From Campylobacterota bacterium (GTDB taxonomy: Bacteria > Campylobacterota > Campylobacteria > Campylobacterales > JAADDG01), in the NCBI GenBank assembly GCA_013154075.1, contig JAADDG010000138.1, positions 1-12,258 of the forward strand: DNA of 12,258 nt. Reading direction: 5' to 3'. Below, piece by piece: positions 1-6,448 of this stretch (positions are counted from its first letter, which is position 1; the number at the start of each line of letters is the position of its first letter). The notes beneath the pieces are model-generated. The model was not told the DNA's origin. It did not search any database and saw only the letters and a list, made by a program, of their open reading frames with translations. Made by a program: the position numbers and the translations under genes.

Positions 1-293
1 GGAGTAAGATAATAGGGCATATGCATAAGCTTTACCACCCTATCTTCTATCTTGAAATAGTGAGGCTCCAAAAAGAGATTATATCTTCTCTCAAGGCCTC
101 TTAAATGAAAATCGTTATTACCGAAAACCGCCGTATAAGGTACTTCCATTCCCTCCATAAGAGAGAGTATCTCTTCGCTTCCTATATCTCCGGCATGGAT
201 TAGATACTCTATCTTAAGCTCTTTTAGTTTCAAAAGAGCCTTTTTAGTCAAATCCGCCTTAGCATGGGTATCGGAAATCACTCCCACTCTCAC
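1..293 (-). CDS. YfcE/MJ0936-family metallophosphoesterase, N-terminal part (3' end outside window)
   Basis: Not in a complete frame here: 97 residues are visible before the gene runs off the left edge. The first half carries the calcineurin-like phosphoesterase metal-binding motifs in the right order: SDTH (D8, H10), HAGD (D36) and GNND (N60, D61). The C-terminal GHTH-type motif would lie outside the window. Family members are small cytoplasmic phosphodiesterases that bind two metal ions, usually Mn or Ni; the physiological substrate is generally unknown. The start is GTG at 293-291. It overlaps the topA stop by four bases (GTGA), and an AGGAG box at 302-306 stands 8 nt before it, so translation is probably coupled to topA. 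The family call is firm; no substrate can be given. Confidence 0.85.
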   Translation of the reverse strand, partial: MRVGVISDTHAKADLTKKALLKLKELKIEYLIHAGDIGSEEILSLMEGMEVPYTAVFGNNDFHLRGLERRYNLFLEPHYFKIEDRVVKLMHMPYYLT

Positions 294-2386
294 GCCGTCT
301 GCTCCTCTTTCTCTCCGGCCTCTTCCCTATATTTACATTTTATGCACTCAAAAATCTCTTTTTTTCTATAAGTTCTCTCGGCCATGATATATCCGCATTC
401 GGGACATTTTCTGTTTGTAGGTTTGTAAGTAGAGATAAATTTGCATTTTGGATAGTTGGAACATCCGTAAAATTTACCTCTTCTTGACGTTCTCTCTACG
501 ATATTACCTCCGCATTCCGGACAATTTACTCCCTCCAAAACGGGAAGCTCCTTTTTCTCACTCTCTTTTAGATTTTTGGTATATTTGCATTTTGGAAAAT
601 TGCTACAGGCTATAAACTCTCCAAATCTACCTTTTCTTTTTACAAGTTCGCTTCCGCATTGCGGACAAGCCTCTCCTATCGGAATCGCAACTTTCAAACT
701 TTTGATATTTTTTTTACCCTCTTCCACCTTTTTTATGAAAGGCTCATAAAACTCCCACAAAACTCTCTGCCAATCTTTTTTATTTTCGGCTACTTCGTCA
801 AGCTCCTCCTCCATCTTCGACGTAAAGCCGCTATCCACTATCTCATTGAAATGCTTCTCCAACACCTCTATAACCGTAAAAGCTATTTCAGTCGGTACAA
901 GCTGTTTTTTAATAATCTCCACATACTTTCTCGCCACCAAAATAGAGATAGTCGGAGCGTAAGTGGAAGGTCTTCCTATACCCAAAGCCTCAAGCTTCTT
1001 AATGAGACTCGCTTCGGTATATCTTGGAGGAGGCTCGGTAAAGTGCTGATTTGCTTCAAGCTTAGTCAAAACCACCTCATCACCCTCTTTCAAATCGGGA
1101 AGAAGCTTATCTTTATCCTCACTCCCCAACACTTTATAAAAACCGTCAAATACGAGTCTTCTTCCCGTAGCTTTGAACTTACCGCTTTTGCTTGCAAAAA
1201 CGATGCTTTGAGACTCAAAAACGGCATCTTCCATCTGTGAGGCGAGAAATCTCTCATAAATAAGTTTGTATAGCTTGTATTCGTCCGGTTTTAGATACTC
1301 TTTGGCAATTTCGGGAGTAAACTCAAGCATTGTAGGTCTAATGGCCTCGTGAGCCTCTTGAGCTCCTTTAGATTTTGTCGTATAGACTTTCGGACTTTTT
1401 GGAAGATACTTCTCTCCATATCTGTTTTTGATAGTCTCTCTCGCCGCATCGACCGCTTCTTTTGCGATATTTAGACTATCTGTTCTCATATAGGTGATAA
1501 CTCCCGAAGTTCCTTTATGAGTTTGGACCCCCTCATAAAGAGTTTGAGCTATCATCATTGTCTTTTTGGGAGAGAATCCGAGTTTGCTTGAAGCCGTCTG
1601 CTGCAGGGTAGAAGTCATAAAAGGAGCTGGAGATTTGCTTTTTCTCTCCTTTTTTTCGATAGAAAAGACTCTATAGCTCTCCTTTTCCAAAACATCTTTT
1701 ATATATTTGGCTCTCTCTCCATTTTTTATGGTCATTTTCTCTATTTTTTCGTTTTGAAACTCGATTAAAGAGGAGTCTATCGTTTCGTTGAAAATAGCGT
1801 CTATACTCCAATACTCTTCGGGCTTAAAAGCTTTTATCTCCCTCTCTCTATCTACGATAAGCTTCAAAGCCGCCGATTGAACTCTACCGGCGCTAAGCCC
1901 TTTTTGAATCTTGGAGGATAATAAAGGAGAGAGTTTGTATCCCACTATTCTATCCAAAAGCCTTCTTGCCTGCTGAGCGTTTATTTTATTGTGATCCAAT
2001 TTTCTTGGATTTTTCAAAGCGTTTACTATAGCGTTTTTGGTAATTTCGTGAAATACGATCCTTGGAAGAGAGTCGGGATCTTTGCCTATGGCTTTGGCTA
2101 TGTGATAGCCTATCGCCTCCCCTTCTCTATCCTCATCGGTCGCGATATAGATCTCATCGCTCTTTTTAGCAAGATCTTTTATCTCCTTGACCACCTTAGC
2201 GTGATCTTTGGAAACTCTATATTGAGGTATGAATTCTCCCTTTTCTTCATCTATCTTTATTCCGAAAGTGCTTTTTGGAAGATCTCTTATATGTCCTTTA
2301 CTCGCTACTATATTGAAATCTTTGCCTAAAAAGTTTTTAATGGTTTTTGCCTTAGTAGGTGACTCCACTATTATTAACTTGCTCAA
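290..2386 (-). CDS. topA: DNA topoisomerase I (type IA), TTG start
   Basis: Relaxes negative supercoils by cutting and passing one DNA strand. The 698-residue protein begins with a Toprim domain: E8 in VESPTKAKT and the acidic triad D84, D86, E88 in DEDREGE. The catalytic tyrosine is Y299, followed by R301, in ITYMRTDS. SAGRVQSAAL (about 165-174) is the conserved strand-gate region. The C-terminus holds three topoisomerase-type zinc ribbons with cysteines at 574/577/594/600, 622/625/642/648 and 661/664/681/684; the third has only two residues between its last two cysteines. The start is TTG at 2386-2384, chosen because AGGA lies 7 nt upstream (2394-2397) and the MSKLIIVESP N-terminus is the family norm. 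It is divergent from the flagellin gene and overlaps the downstream phosphoesterase by 4 bases. Confidence 0.97.
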   Translation of the reverse strand: MSKLIIVESPTKAKTIKNFLGKDFNIVASKGHIRDLPKSTFGIKIDEEKGEFIPQYRVSKDHAKVVKEIKDLAKKSDEIYIATDEDREGEAIGYHIAKAIGKDPDSLPRIVFHEITKNAIVNALKNPRKLDHNKINAQQARRLLDRIVGYKLSPLLSSKIQKGLSAGRVQSAALKLIVDREREIKAFKPEEYWSIDAIFNETIDSSLIEFQNEKIEKMTIKNGERAKYIKDVLEKESYRVFSIEKKERKSKSPAPFMTSTLQQTASSKLGFSPKKTMMIAQTLYEGVQTHKGTSGVITYMRTDSLNIAKEAVDAARETIKNRYGEKYLPKSPKVYTTKSKGAQEAHEAIRPTMLEFTPEIAKEYLKPDEYKLYKLIYERFLASQMEDAVFESQSIVFASKSGKFKATGRRLVFDGFYKVLGSEDKDKLLPDLKEGDEVVLTKLEANQHFTEPPPRYTEASLIKKLEALGIGRPSTYAPTISILVARKYVEIIKKQLVPTEIAFTVIEVLEKHFNEIVDSGFTSKMEEELDEVAENKKDWQRVLWEFYEPFIKKVEEGKKNIKSLKVAIPIGEACPQCGSELVKRKGRFGEFIACSNFPKCKYTKNLKESEKKELPVLEGVNCPECGGNIVERTSRRGKFYGCSNYPKCKFISTYKPTNRKCPECGYIMAERTYRKKEIFECIKCKYREEAGEKEEQTA

Positions 2387-2416
2387 TTTCTTATCCTATA
2401 TTAAATATTTTTCGAC

Positions 2417-2425
2417 ATTATACCA
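2417..2425 (-). promoter_or_regulatory. Extended -10 promoter element for topA
   Basis: On the minus strand the sequence reads TGGTATAAT: a perfect TATAAT at 2422-2417 with the TG of an extended -10 one base before it. It lies about 30 bp upstream of the topA TTG. No convincing -35 hexamer is seen, which is usual for sigma-70 promoters in Campylobacterota. A 10-bp perfect palindrome (AGTTTAAACT, 2425-2434) abuts it on the upstream side. Confidence 0.7.
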
Positions 2426-2592
2426 GTTTAAACTACTGTTTTAGCAAAATCGGTATTATATAAAATGTTGTTAAAAGCGGAATAAAAAAGACCTCAAAAT
2501 ATATTTTTCCTCCTATTTCATTCAAAATATTTCATATATACTTAAAATAATTCAAAATCCTTGATAAGAAAAATAAAAAATAACTTCCTATG

Positions 2593-2619
2593 TAAAATTT
2601 TTTTTATTGCGGACGATAC
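2593..2619 (+). promoter_or_regulatory. Sigma-28 (FliA) promoter of the flagellin gene
   Basis: TAAA at 2593-2596 is followed, after exactly 15 bases, by GACGATAC at 2612-2619. This matches the FliA -10 consensus GCCGATAA at 6 of 8 positions, including the CGATA core, at the canonical spacing. Transcription would start near 2626, giving a leader of about 42 nt. No sigma-54 GG-N10-GC element was seen in the 282-bp intergenic region. The FliA assignment fits a late flagellar gene. Confidence 0.8.
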
Positions 2620-2638
2620 TATTTCTTGCAAGGAAGCA

Positions 2639-2661
2639 TGTAAAAATTTTTTTACAAAGGA
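2639..2661 (+). promoter_or_regulatory. Flagellin leader: inverted repeat abutting the Shine-Dalgarno
   Basis: TGTAAAAA (2639-2646) and TTTTTACA (2649-2656) form a perfect 8-bp inverted repeat separated by two bases. The Shine-Dalgarno AAGGA (2657-2661) begins at the next base and lies 7 nt before the ATG at 2669. A second AAGGA occurs at 2630-2634, upstream of the hairpin. The stem is A/U-rich and so weak. Its position is suggestive of translational control, for example by CsrA, but that is inference. The ribosome binding site itself is clear and decides the start codon. Confidence 0.55.
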
Positions 2662-2668
2662 ATGTATC

Positions 2669-4195
2669 ATGGGTTTTAGAATCAATACAAACGTTGCAGC
2701 GCTTAACGCTCATGCCAACAGCGTAATGGTCAATAGAAACATAAACGAATCATTGGCCAAATTAAGTTCCGGTTTGAGAATCAATAAAGCTGCCGACGAC
2801 GCTTCGGGAATGGCGATTGCCGATAGTCTAAGAGGACAGGCAAGCGCATTGGGACAAGCGATATCAAACGCAAACGACGGTATAAACATTATTCAAACCG
2901 CGGACAAAGCGATGGACGAGCAGATAAAAATTCTCGATACCATCAAAGTAAAAGCCACTCAAGCCGCACAAGACGGACAAACGGCCGAAACGAGACAAGC
3001 TTTGCAAGCGGACGTCGTAAGACTTATGGAACAGCTTGATAATATAGCCAACCAAACAAGTTTTAACGGCCAGTCTTTGCTATCCGGTAACTTTACAAAT
3101 AAAAAGTTCCAAATAGGTGCATATTCCAATCAAACCGTAACGGCCTCCATCGGAGCTACAAGCTCGGATAAAATAGGTGAAACGAGATTTGAAACGACGG
3201 AACTTGTAAAAGTTAGTGAAGGTGTAAACGGCCTTAAATCCATCTCTCTTACTTTCAAAAACATAGACGGTGAAAACGATCTAACAATCGAGAGTGCGAA
3301 AATCTCTACGAGTGCGGGAACAGGTATAGGCGCTTTGGCGGAAGTTATCAACAAAAACTCCGACAAAACGGGTGTTAGGGCCTCTTGGAGCGTTCAAGGA
3401 ACGGGAGCTACCGCAGTTCAGGCCGGAGATATAAAAGGTCTCAAAATCAACGGTATCACTATCGGAGATATCACCGATGTCAAAGCTAACGACGCGGACG
3501 GTAAACTGATAAACGCCATCAACGCTCACAAAGCCGATACCGGTGTGGAAGCTACGATAGATTCGGAAGGTAAATTGAACCTAAGAAGTATAGACGGAAG
3601 GGCTATCGATATCTCCACCGCAAGTTCCGCAGCCGTTTTGGGAGGAGGAAGTTTTGCAACAGCTTCTGGAGGTTCCGGAAGTGACGTTATTATAGGTAGA
3701 ATCTCTCTTGTTAGACTTGACGCTAAAGACATCCAAATTACCGGAGCTAACGTAAGTACCATAGGTATTACCTCGGGTATGGCTCAAAAAACGGTATCTT
3801 TGAGAGAGATCAAAGGTAAATTCGATAAAGATATAGCAAGTGCTATGGGAGCTAACGTAAACAGCTCAACTTGGCAATACGGTAAAGATCTAAGTGCGGG
3901 ACTTACGAGTCTTAAAGGAGCTATGGCGGTTATGGATATCGCGGAAGCGGCTACCAAACTTCTTGATAGGATCAGATCGGATCTCGGTTCGGTTCAAAAT
4001 CAGCTCGTAGCCACGGTAAACAACATCTCCGTAACGCAAGTTAACGTAAAAGCCTCCGAATCTCAAATAAGAGACGTAGATTTTGCGGCCGAAAGTGCGA
4101 ACTTCAACAAAAACAACCTTTTAGCGCAAGCCGGAAGTTTCGCTATGAGTAAAGCAAACGCAGCTCAACAAAACGTAATGAGACTTCTACAATAG
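2669..4195 (+). CDS. flaA: Flagellin (major filament subunit)
   Basis: Structural subunit of the flagellar filament, exported by the flagellar type III system and polymerised at the tip. The 508 residues start MGFRINTNVAALNA. The conserved N-terminal D0/D1 region spans about 1-145 (SSGLRINKAADDASGMAIAD, then NQTSFNGQSLLSG). A variable centre spans about 150-400, and the C-terminal D1/D0 about 400-508, ending in AAQQNVMRLLQ. The centre contains two flagellin_IN-like motifs, at about 205-240 and 255-312, and a Gly/Ser-rich stretch at 324-338. There is no cysteine. ATG at 2669 is chosen over an in-frame TTG at 2561: it has an AAGGA box 7 nt upstream, and the TTG lies upstream of the sigma-28 promoter. 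The flaA-type name follows from that promoter; the gene could equally be called fliC. It is the only plus-strand gene in the window. Confidence 0.97.
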   Translation: MGFRINTNVAALNAHANSVMVNRNINESLAKLSSGLRINKAADDASGMAIADSLRGQASALGQAISNANDGINIIQTADKAMDEQIKILDTIKVKATQAAQDGQTAETRQALQADVVRLMEQLDNIANQTSFNGQSLLSGNFTNKKFQIGAYSNQTVTASIGATSSDKIGETRFETTELVKVSEGVNGLKSISLTFKNIDGENDLTIESAKISTSAGTGIGALAEVINKNSDKTGVRASWSVQGTGATAVQAGDIKGLKINGITIGDITDVKANDADGKLINAINAHKADTGVEATIDSEGKLNLRSIDGRAIDISTASSAAVLGGGSFATASGGSGSDVIIGRISLVRLDAKDIQITGANVSTIGITSGMAQKTVSLREIKGKFDKDIASAMGANVNSSTWQYGKDLSAGLTSLKGAMAVMDIAEAATKLLDRIRSDLGSVQNQLVATVNNISVTQVNVKASESQIRDVDFAAESANFNKNNLLAQAGSFAMSKANAAQQNVMRLLQ

Positions 4196-4198
4196 GTT

Positions 4199-4222
4199 TT
4201 CAAGCCGTCTAAACGGCTTGAA
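4199..4222. terminator. Stem-loop between convergent flagellin and FadL-family genes
   Basis: A perfect 10-bp stem (4199-4208 with 4213-4222, core CAAGCCGT / ACGGCTTG) closes a 4-nt CTAA loop. It starts 4 bp after the flagellin stop and ends 17 bp before the stop of the convergent gene, so it can serve both. On the plus strand it is followed by TCCCTTTAAATTTT, a poor U-tract; on the minus strand by AAAACC. The stem is strong but it is not a textbook intrinsic terminator. It may also protect the mRNA 3' end. Confidence 0.7.
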
Positions 4223-4239
4223 TCCCTTTAAATTTTACG

Positions 4240-5490
4240 TTAGTAGGTATACTTAAGTCCTACGCTAACCAAATGAGCTCCGCCTTTGGTAAACTCTCCG
4301 TTTATACCGCCTTCTCTTTTTTGAACGACGGTTCTATCGTCCTTATCGTCATACAGATAAGCACCACCTATCGTTAATTGATTATTTATTTTATAATCAA
4401 ATCCTATAGAGTATATCTTAGCGTCCGCATCTGGAAGCTCAAAACCCAAAGTATCTTCGGGAATAGGAGTCTCATCTATCGCAAATCCCGCCATAAGTTT
4501 CAGTTTTTCGTTATATTGATGAGAAACACCTATTCTCCAAGTATCCGTATCTTTCCAGTTTTTAGGAATAGGCGCGTCAAACACTTTGGCCAATCCCGGA
4601 TTTAACTCATCTTGATACTCGAAATCCAAAGTCGAATAGCTTGACCATTTAGTCTTTTCGTAAGTAAGCTCGAAAGTAGTATCTTTGTTGTAATCATAAG
4701 AAGCCGCAAGAGTCATAACAGCCGGCAAAGGAATACTCACAGACGCCTCTCCGTCATAAACTTTTCCGCCTATAGCATCAAAATATAGTTTTGCGTTTCC
4801 TTCTTCGTTTAGATCCACTTTAGATCTGTAAGTAGCCGCAAGAGAGATATCCGAAGTAGGCTTATAAGTAATTGCTAAGTTATATCCGAATTCGCTTTTA
4901 TCCCCGTCCATATCTCTTCTAAATCTCGCCTTAGCAAGCCCCAAATCGTGCAAATCTTTCGTATCGCTCTTTACCGTTCCCTCACTATAGATAAATCTAA
5001 GTCCGACGGCAAAAGAGAGATTTTCCCAAATCTCGAAAGAGACGGAAGGATTTATCTCATAAACTTCCAAACTAAACTCTTCCGCATAAGCTTTTTGATA
5101 CGGAGTACTCCATTTTTTGGACAAACCGGCCGGAGCCGTCAAAGAAATACCCCATCTAAGAAAATCATATTTAGGAGAGACGTAAAAGAAGGTGGGAACC
5201 AAAAAGTTTTCATTTTTACTCTTTCCGTTTAAAATCGGGTTTACAAAAGAGGTAAACTCGATACTCGGTAGATTTATATAGGTTAAAGTAGCCTCAAAAT
5301 ATGATTTTTCCTCATCCATCCAAATCATATTGGCCGGATTGTAATAACTTGCATCGGCACCTTTGACAGCAGCTACGTTTGCGGCGGACAAAGCCACGGC
5401 ATCAACTGACTGCTCGGGAATTTTATAAGCCGCACCGAACAACACACCGCTCGCACACACGGACAAAAATATGGTTCTTAAAGTTTTCAT
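4240..5490 (-). CDS. OmpP1/FadL-family outer-membrane channel
   Basis: A 416-residue predicted outer-membrane beta-barrel for uptake of hydrophobic molecules; FadL takes up long-chain fatty acids, and TodX-type members take up aromatic compounds. It has a signal peptide, probably cleaved near residue 20 (VLFGA/AYK). This is followed by the family's N-terminal hatch segment: YKIPEQSVDAVALSAAN, then GADASYYNPANM at about 45-56. Later family features are a PLPAVMTLAASY segment, KNWKDTDTWRIGVSHQY, and alternating beta-strand patterns ending in LKYTY with a terminal aromatic residue, as expected for BAM-assembled barrels. The ATG has AAGGAG 5-6 nt upstream. It lies 17 bp downstream of nfo on the same strand, so it may be cotranscribed. 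The substrate cannot be read from the sequence. Confidence 0.9.
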   Translation of the reverse strand: MKTLRTIFLSVCASGVLFGAAYKIPEQSVDAVALSAANVAAVKGADASYYNPANMIWMDEEKSYFEATLTYINLPSIEFTSFVNPILNGKSKNENFLVPTFFYVSPKYDFLRWGISLTAPAGLSKKWSTPYQKAYAEEFSLEVYEINPSVSFEIWENLSFAVGLRFIYSEGTVKSDTKDLHDLGLAKARFRRDMDGDKSEFGYNLAITYKPTSDISLAATYRSKVDLNEEGNAKLYFDAIGGKVYDGEASVSIPLPAVMTLAASYDYNKDTTFELTYEKTKWSSYSTLDFEYQDELNPGLAKVFDAPIPKNWKDTDTWRIGVSHQYNEKLKLMAGFAIDETPIPEDTLGFELPDADAKIYSIGFDYKINNQLTIGGAYLYDDKDDRTVVQKREGGINGEFTKGGAHLVSVGLKYTY

Positions 5491-5507
5491 GACACTCCTT
5501 TTTAAAA

Positions 5508-6350
5508 TTATTCAATAAAATTATATAATAATTCTATCTCTTTTGGCCATAATGACTCATCTATCGTCTCTAAAATAAGAGGGATATCATTCAATCTCTC
5601 ATCGTTCATAATAAGCTTGAAAGTCTCCTCTCCCAACTCCCCCATACCTATGGAGTGATGGCGATCCACTTTCGAAGAGAATTTGGATTTCGAATCGTTT
5701 ATATGCATACCTTTAAGATACTCAAATCCTATAACTTCATCAAACTCTTTCATAGTCTTTTCATAGCTCTCTTTATCTCTTATATCATATCCGGCGGCAA
5801 AAATATGGCATGTATCTATACATACTCCGACTCTGCTTTTATCTATGGATTTATCTATCAAATAAGCCAAATGCTCGAACTTATATCCCAAATTACTGCC
5901 TTGTCCGGCGGTAGTTTCTATCACTAATGTAACGTTATCGGTTACTTCAAGAGTTTTATTCATAGATTCGGCTATCAAATCGAGACACTCCTCTTCACTT
6001 ATCTTTTTTAGATGGCTTCCCGGATGAAAATTTAGTTTATCAAGCCCCAGCATCTCGCATCTTTTCACTTCGTCTATAAAAGCGTTTAGAGATTTTTCTC
6101 TCTTTTCCTCTTCCGGATGACCTAAATTGATAAGATAGCTGTCGTGCGGAAGAATATGTTTGGGAGAAATTCCGGACTCTTCAAGATTTATCTTAAATTT
6201 TTCTATCGTTTTTTCATCCAAAGGTTTGGCTTTCCACTGCCTTTGATTTTTCGTAAATAGAGCAAACGCTTTAGCTCCGATTTTGGAAGCGTTTATAGGA
6301 GCGTTGAAAACTCCTCCGCTACTGCTTACGTGAGCGCCTACAAATTTCAT
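5508..6350 (-). CDS. nfo: Endonuclease IV (AP endonuclease)
   Basis: Cleaves DNA 5' to abasic sites in base excision repair and removes 3' blocking groups; cytoplasmic. The 280 residues match the family length (E. coli Nfo is about 285). All nine ligands of the tri-zinc site are present at the same numbers as in the E. coli enzyme: H69, H109, E145, D179, H182, H216, D229, H231 and E261. They sit in motifs such as LPHDSYLINLG, NFHPGSH, VIETTAGQG, CIDTCHIFAAGYD and MHINDSK. The ATG at 6350-6348 has AAGGA 5 nt upstream and a TATAAT box about 34 bp upstream. The gene is separated from the tol-pal cluster by a terminator-like hairpin, so it begins a new transcription unit that probably includes the FadL-family gene. 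Confidence 0.97.
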   Translation of the reverse strand: MKFVGAHVSSSGGVFNAPINASKIGAKAFALFTKNQRQWKAKPLDEKTIEKFKINLEESGISPKHILPHDSYLINLGHPEEEKREKSLNAFIDEVKRCEMLGLDKLNFHPGSHLKKISEEECLDLIAESMNKTLEVTDNVTLVIETTAGQGSNLGYKFEHLAYLIDKSIDKSRVGVCIDTCHIFAAGYDIRDKESYEKTMKEFDEVIGFEYLKGMHINDSKSKFSSKVDRHHSIGMGELGEETFKLIMNDERLNDIPLILETIDESLWPKEIELLYNFIE

Positions 6351-6383
6351 AAAATTCCTTGCTTAAATTTTGATTTTACGGAT

Positions 6384-6389
6384 ATTATA
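6384..6389 (-). promoter_or_regulatory. -10 box for nfo
   Basis: A perfect TATAAT on the minus strand (6389-6384) lies about 34 bp upstream of the nfo ATG, just after the terminator-like hairpin of the upstream cluster. No clear -35 element is visible. Confidence 0.6.
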
Positions 6390-6413
6390 ACAAATAAAAA
6401 GGGGATTTGAGAT

Positions 6414-6448
6414 AAAAAAAGTTAACCCTAAAAAGGGGGAAAAGGGTT
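6414..6448 (-). terminator. Putative intrinsic terminator of the atp-tol-pal cluster
   Basis: On the minus strand AACCCT (6448-6443) pairs with AGGGTT (6429-6424) around a 13-nt C/T-rich loop. A run of seven T (6420-6414) follows 3 nt later. The first arm overlaps the cpoB stop codon. The stem is only 6 bp and the loop is large, so efficiency is uncertain, but position and T-run both fit the end of the operon. Confidence 0.55.

Noticed and set aside
659..1240. 193-residue plus-strand frame within topA
   Set aside because: Fully inside a gene with all expected topoisomerase motifs; no family features and no promoter.
2561..2668. Upstream in-frame TTG start that would lengthen the flagellin by 36 residues
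   Set aside because: It lies upstream of the sigma-28 promoter at 2593-2619, so it would not be on the mRNA. The added residues are unlike any flagellin N-terminus, and the ATG at 2669 has a good AAGGA box.
2387..2668. Sigma-54 promoter, tRNA or small RNA in the topA-flagellin region
   Set aside because: No GG-N10-GC element at sigma-54 spacing, no tRNA-like arms, and no terminator-like stem to close a small RNA; only the listed promoters and repeats can be supported.
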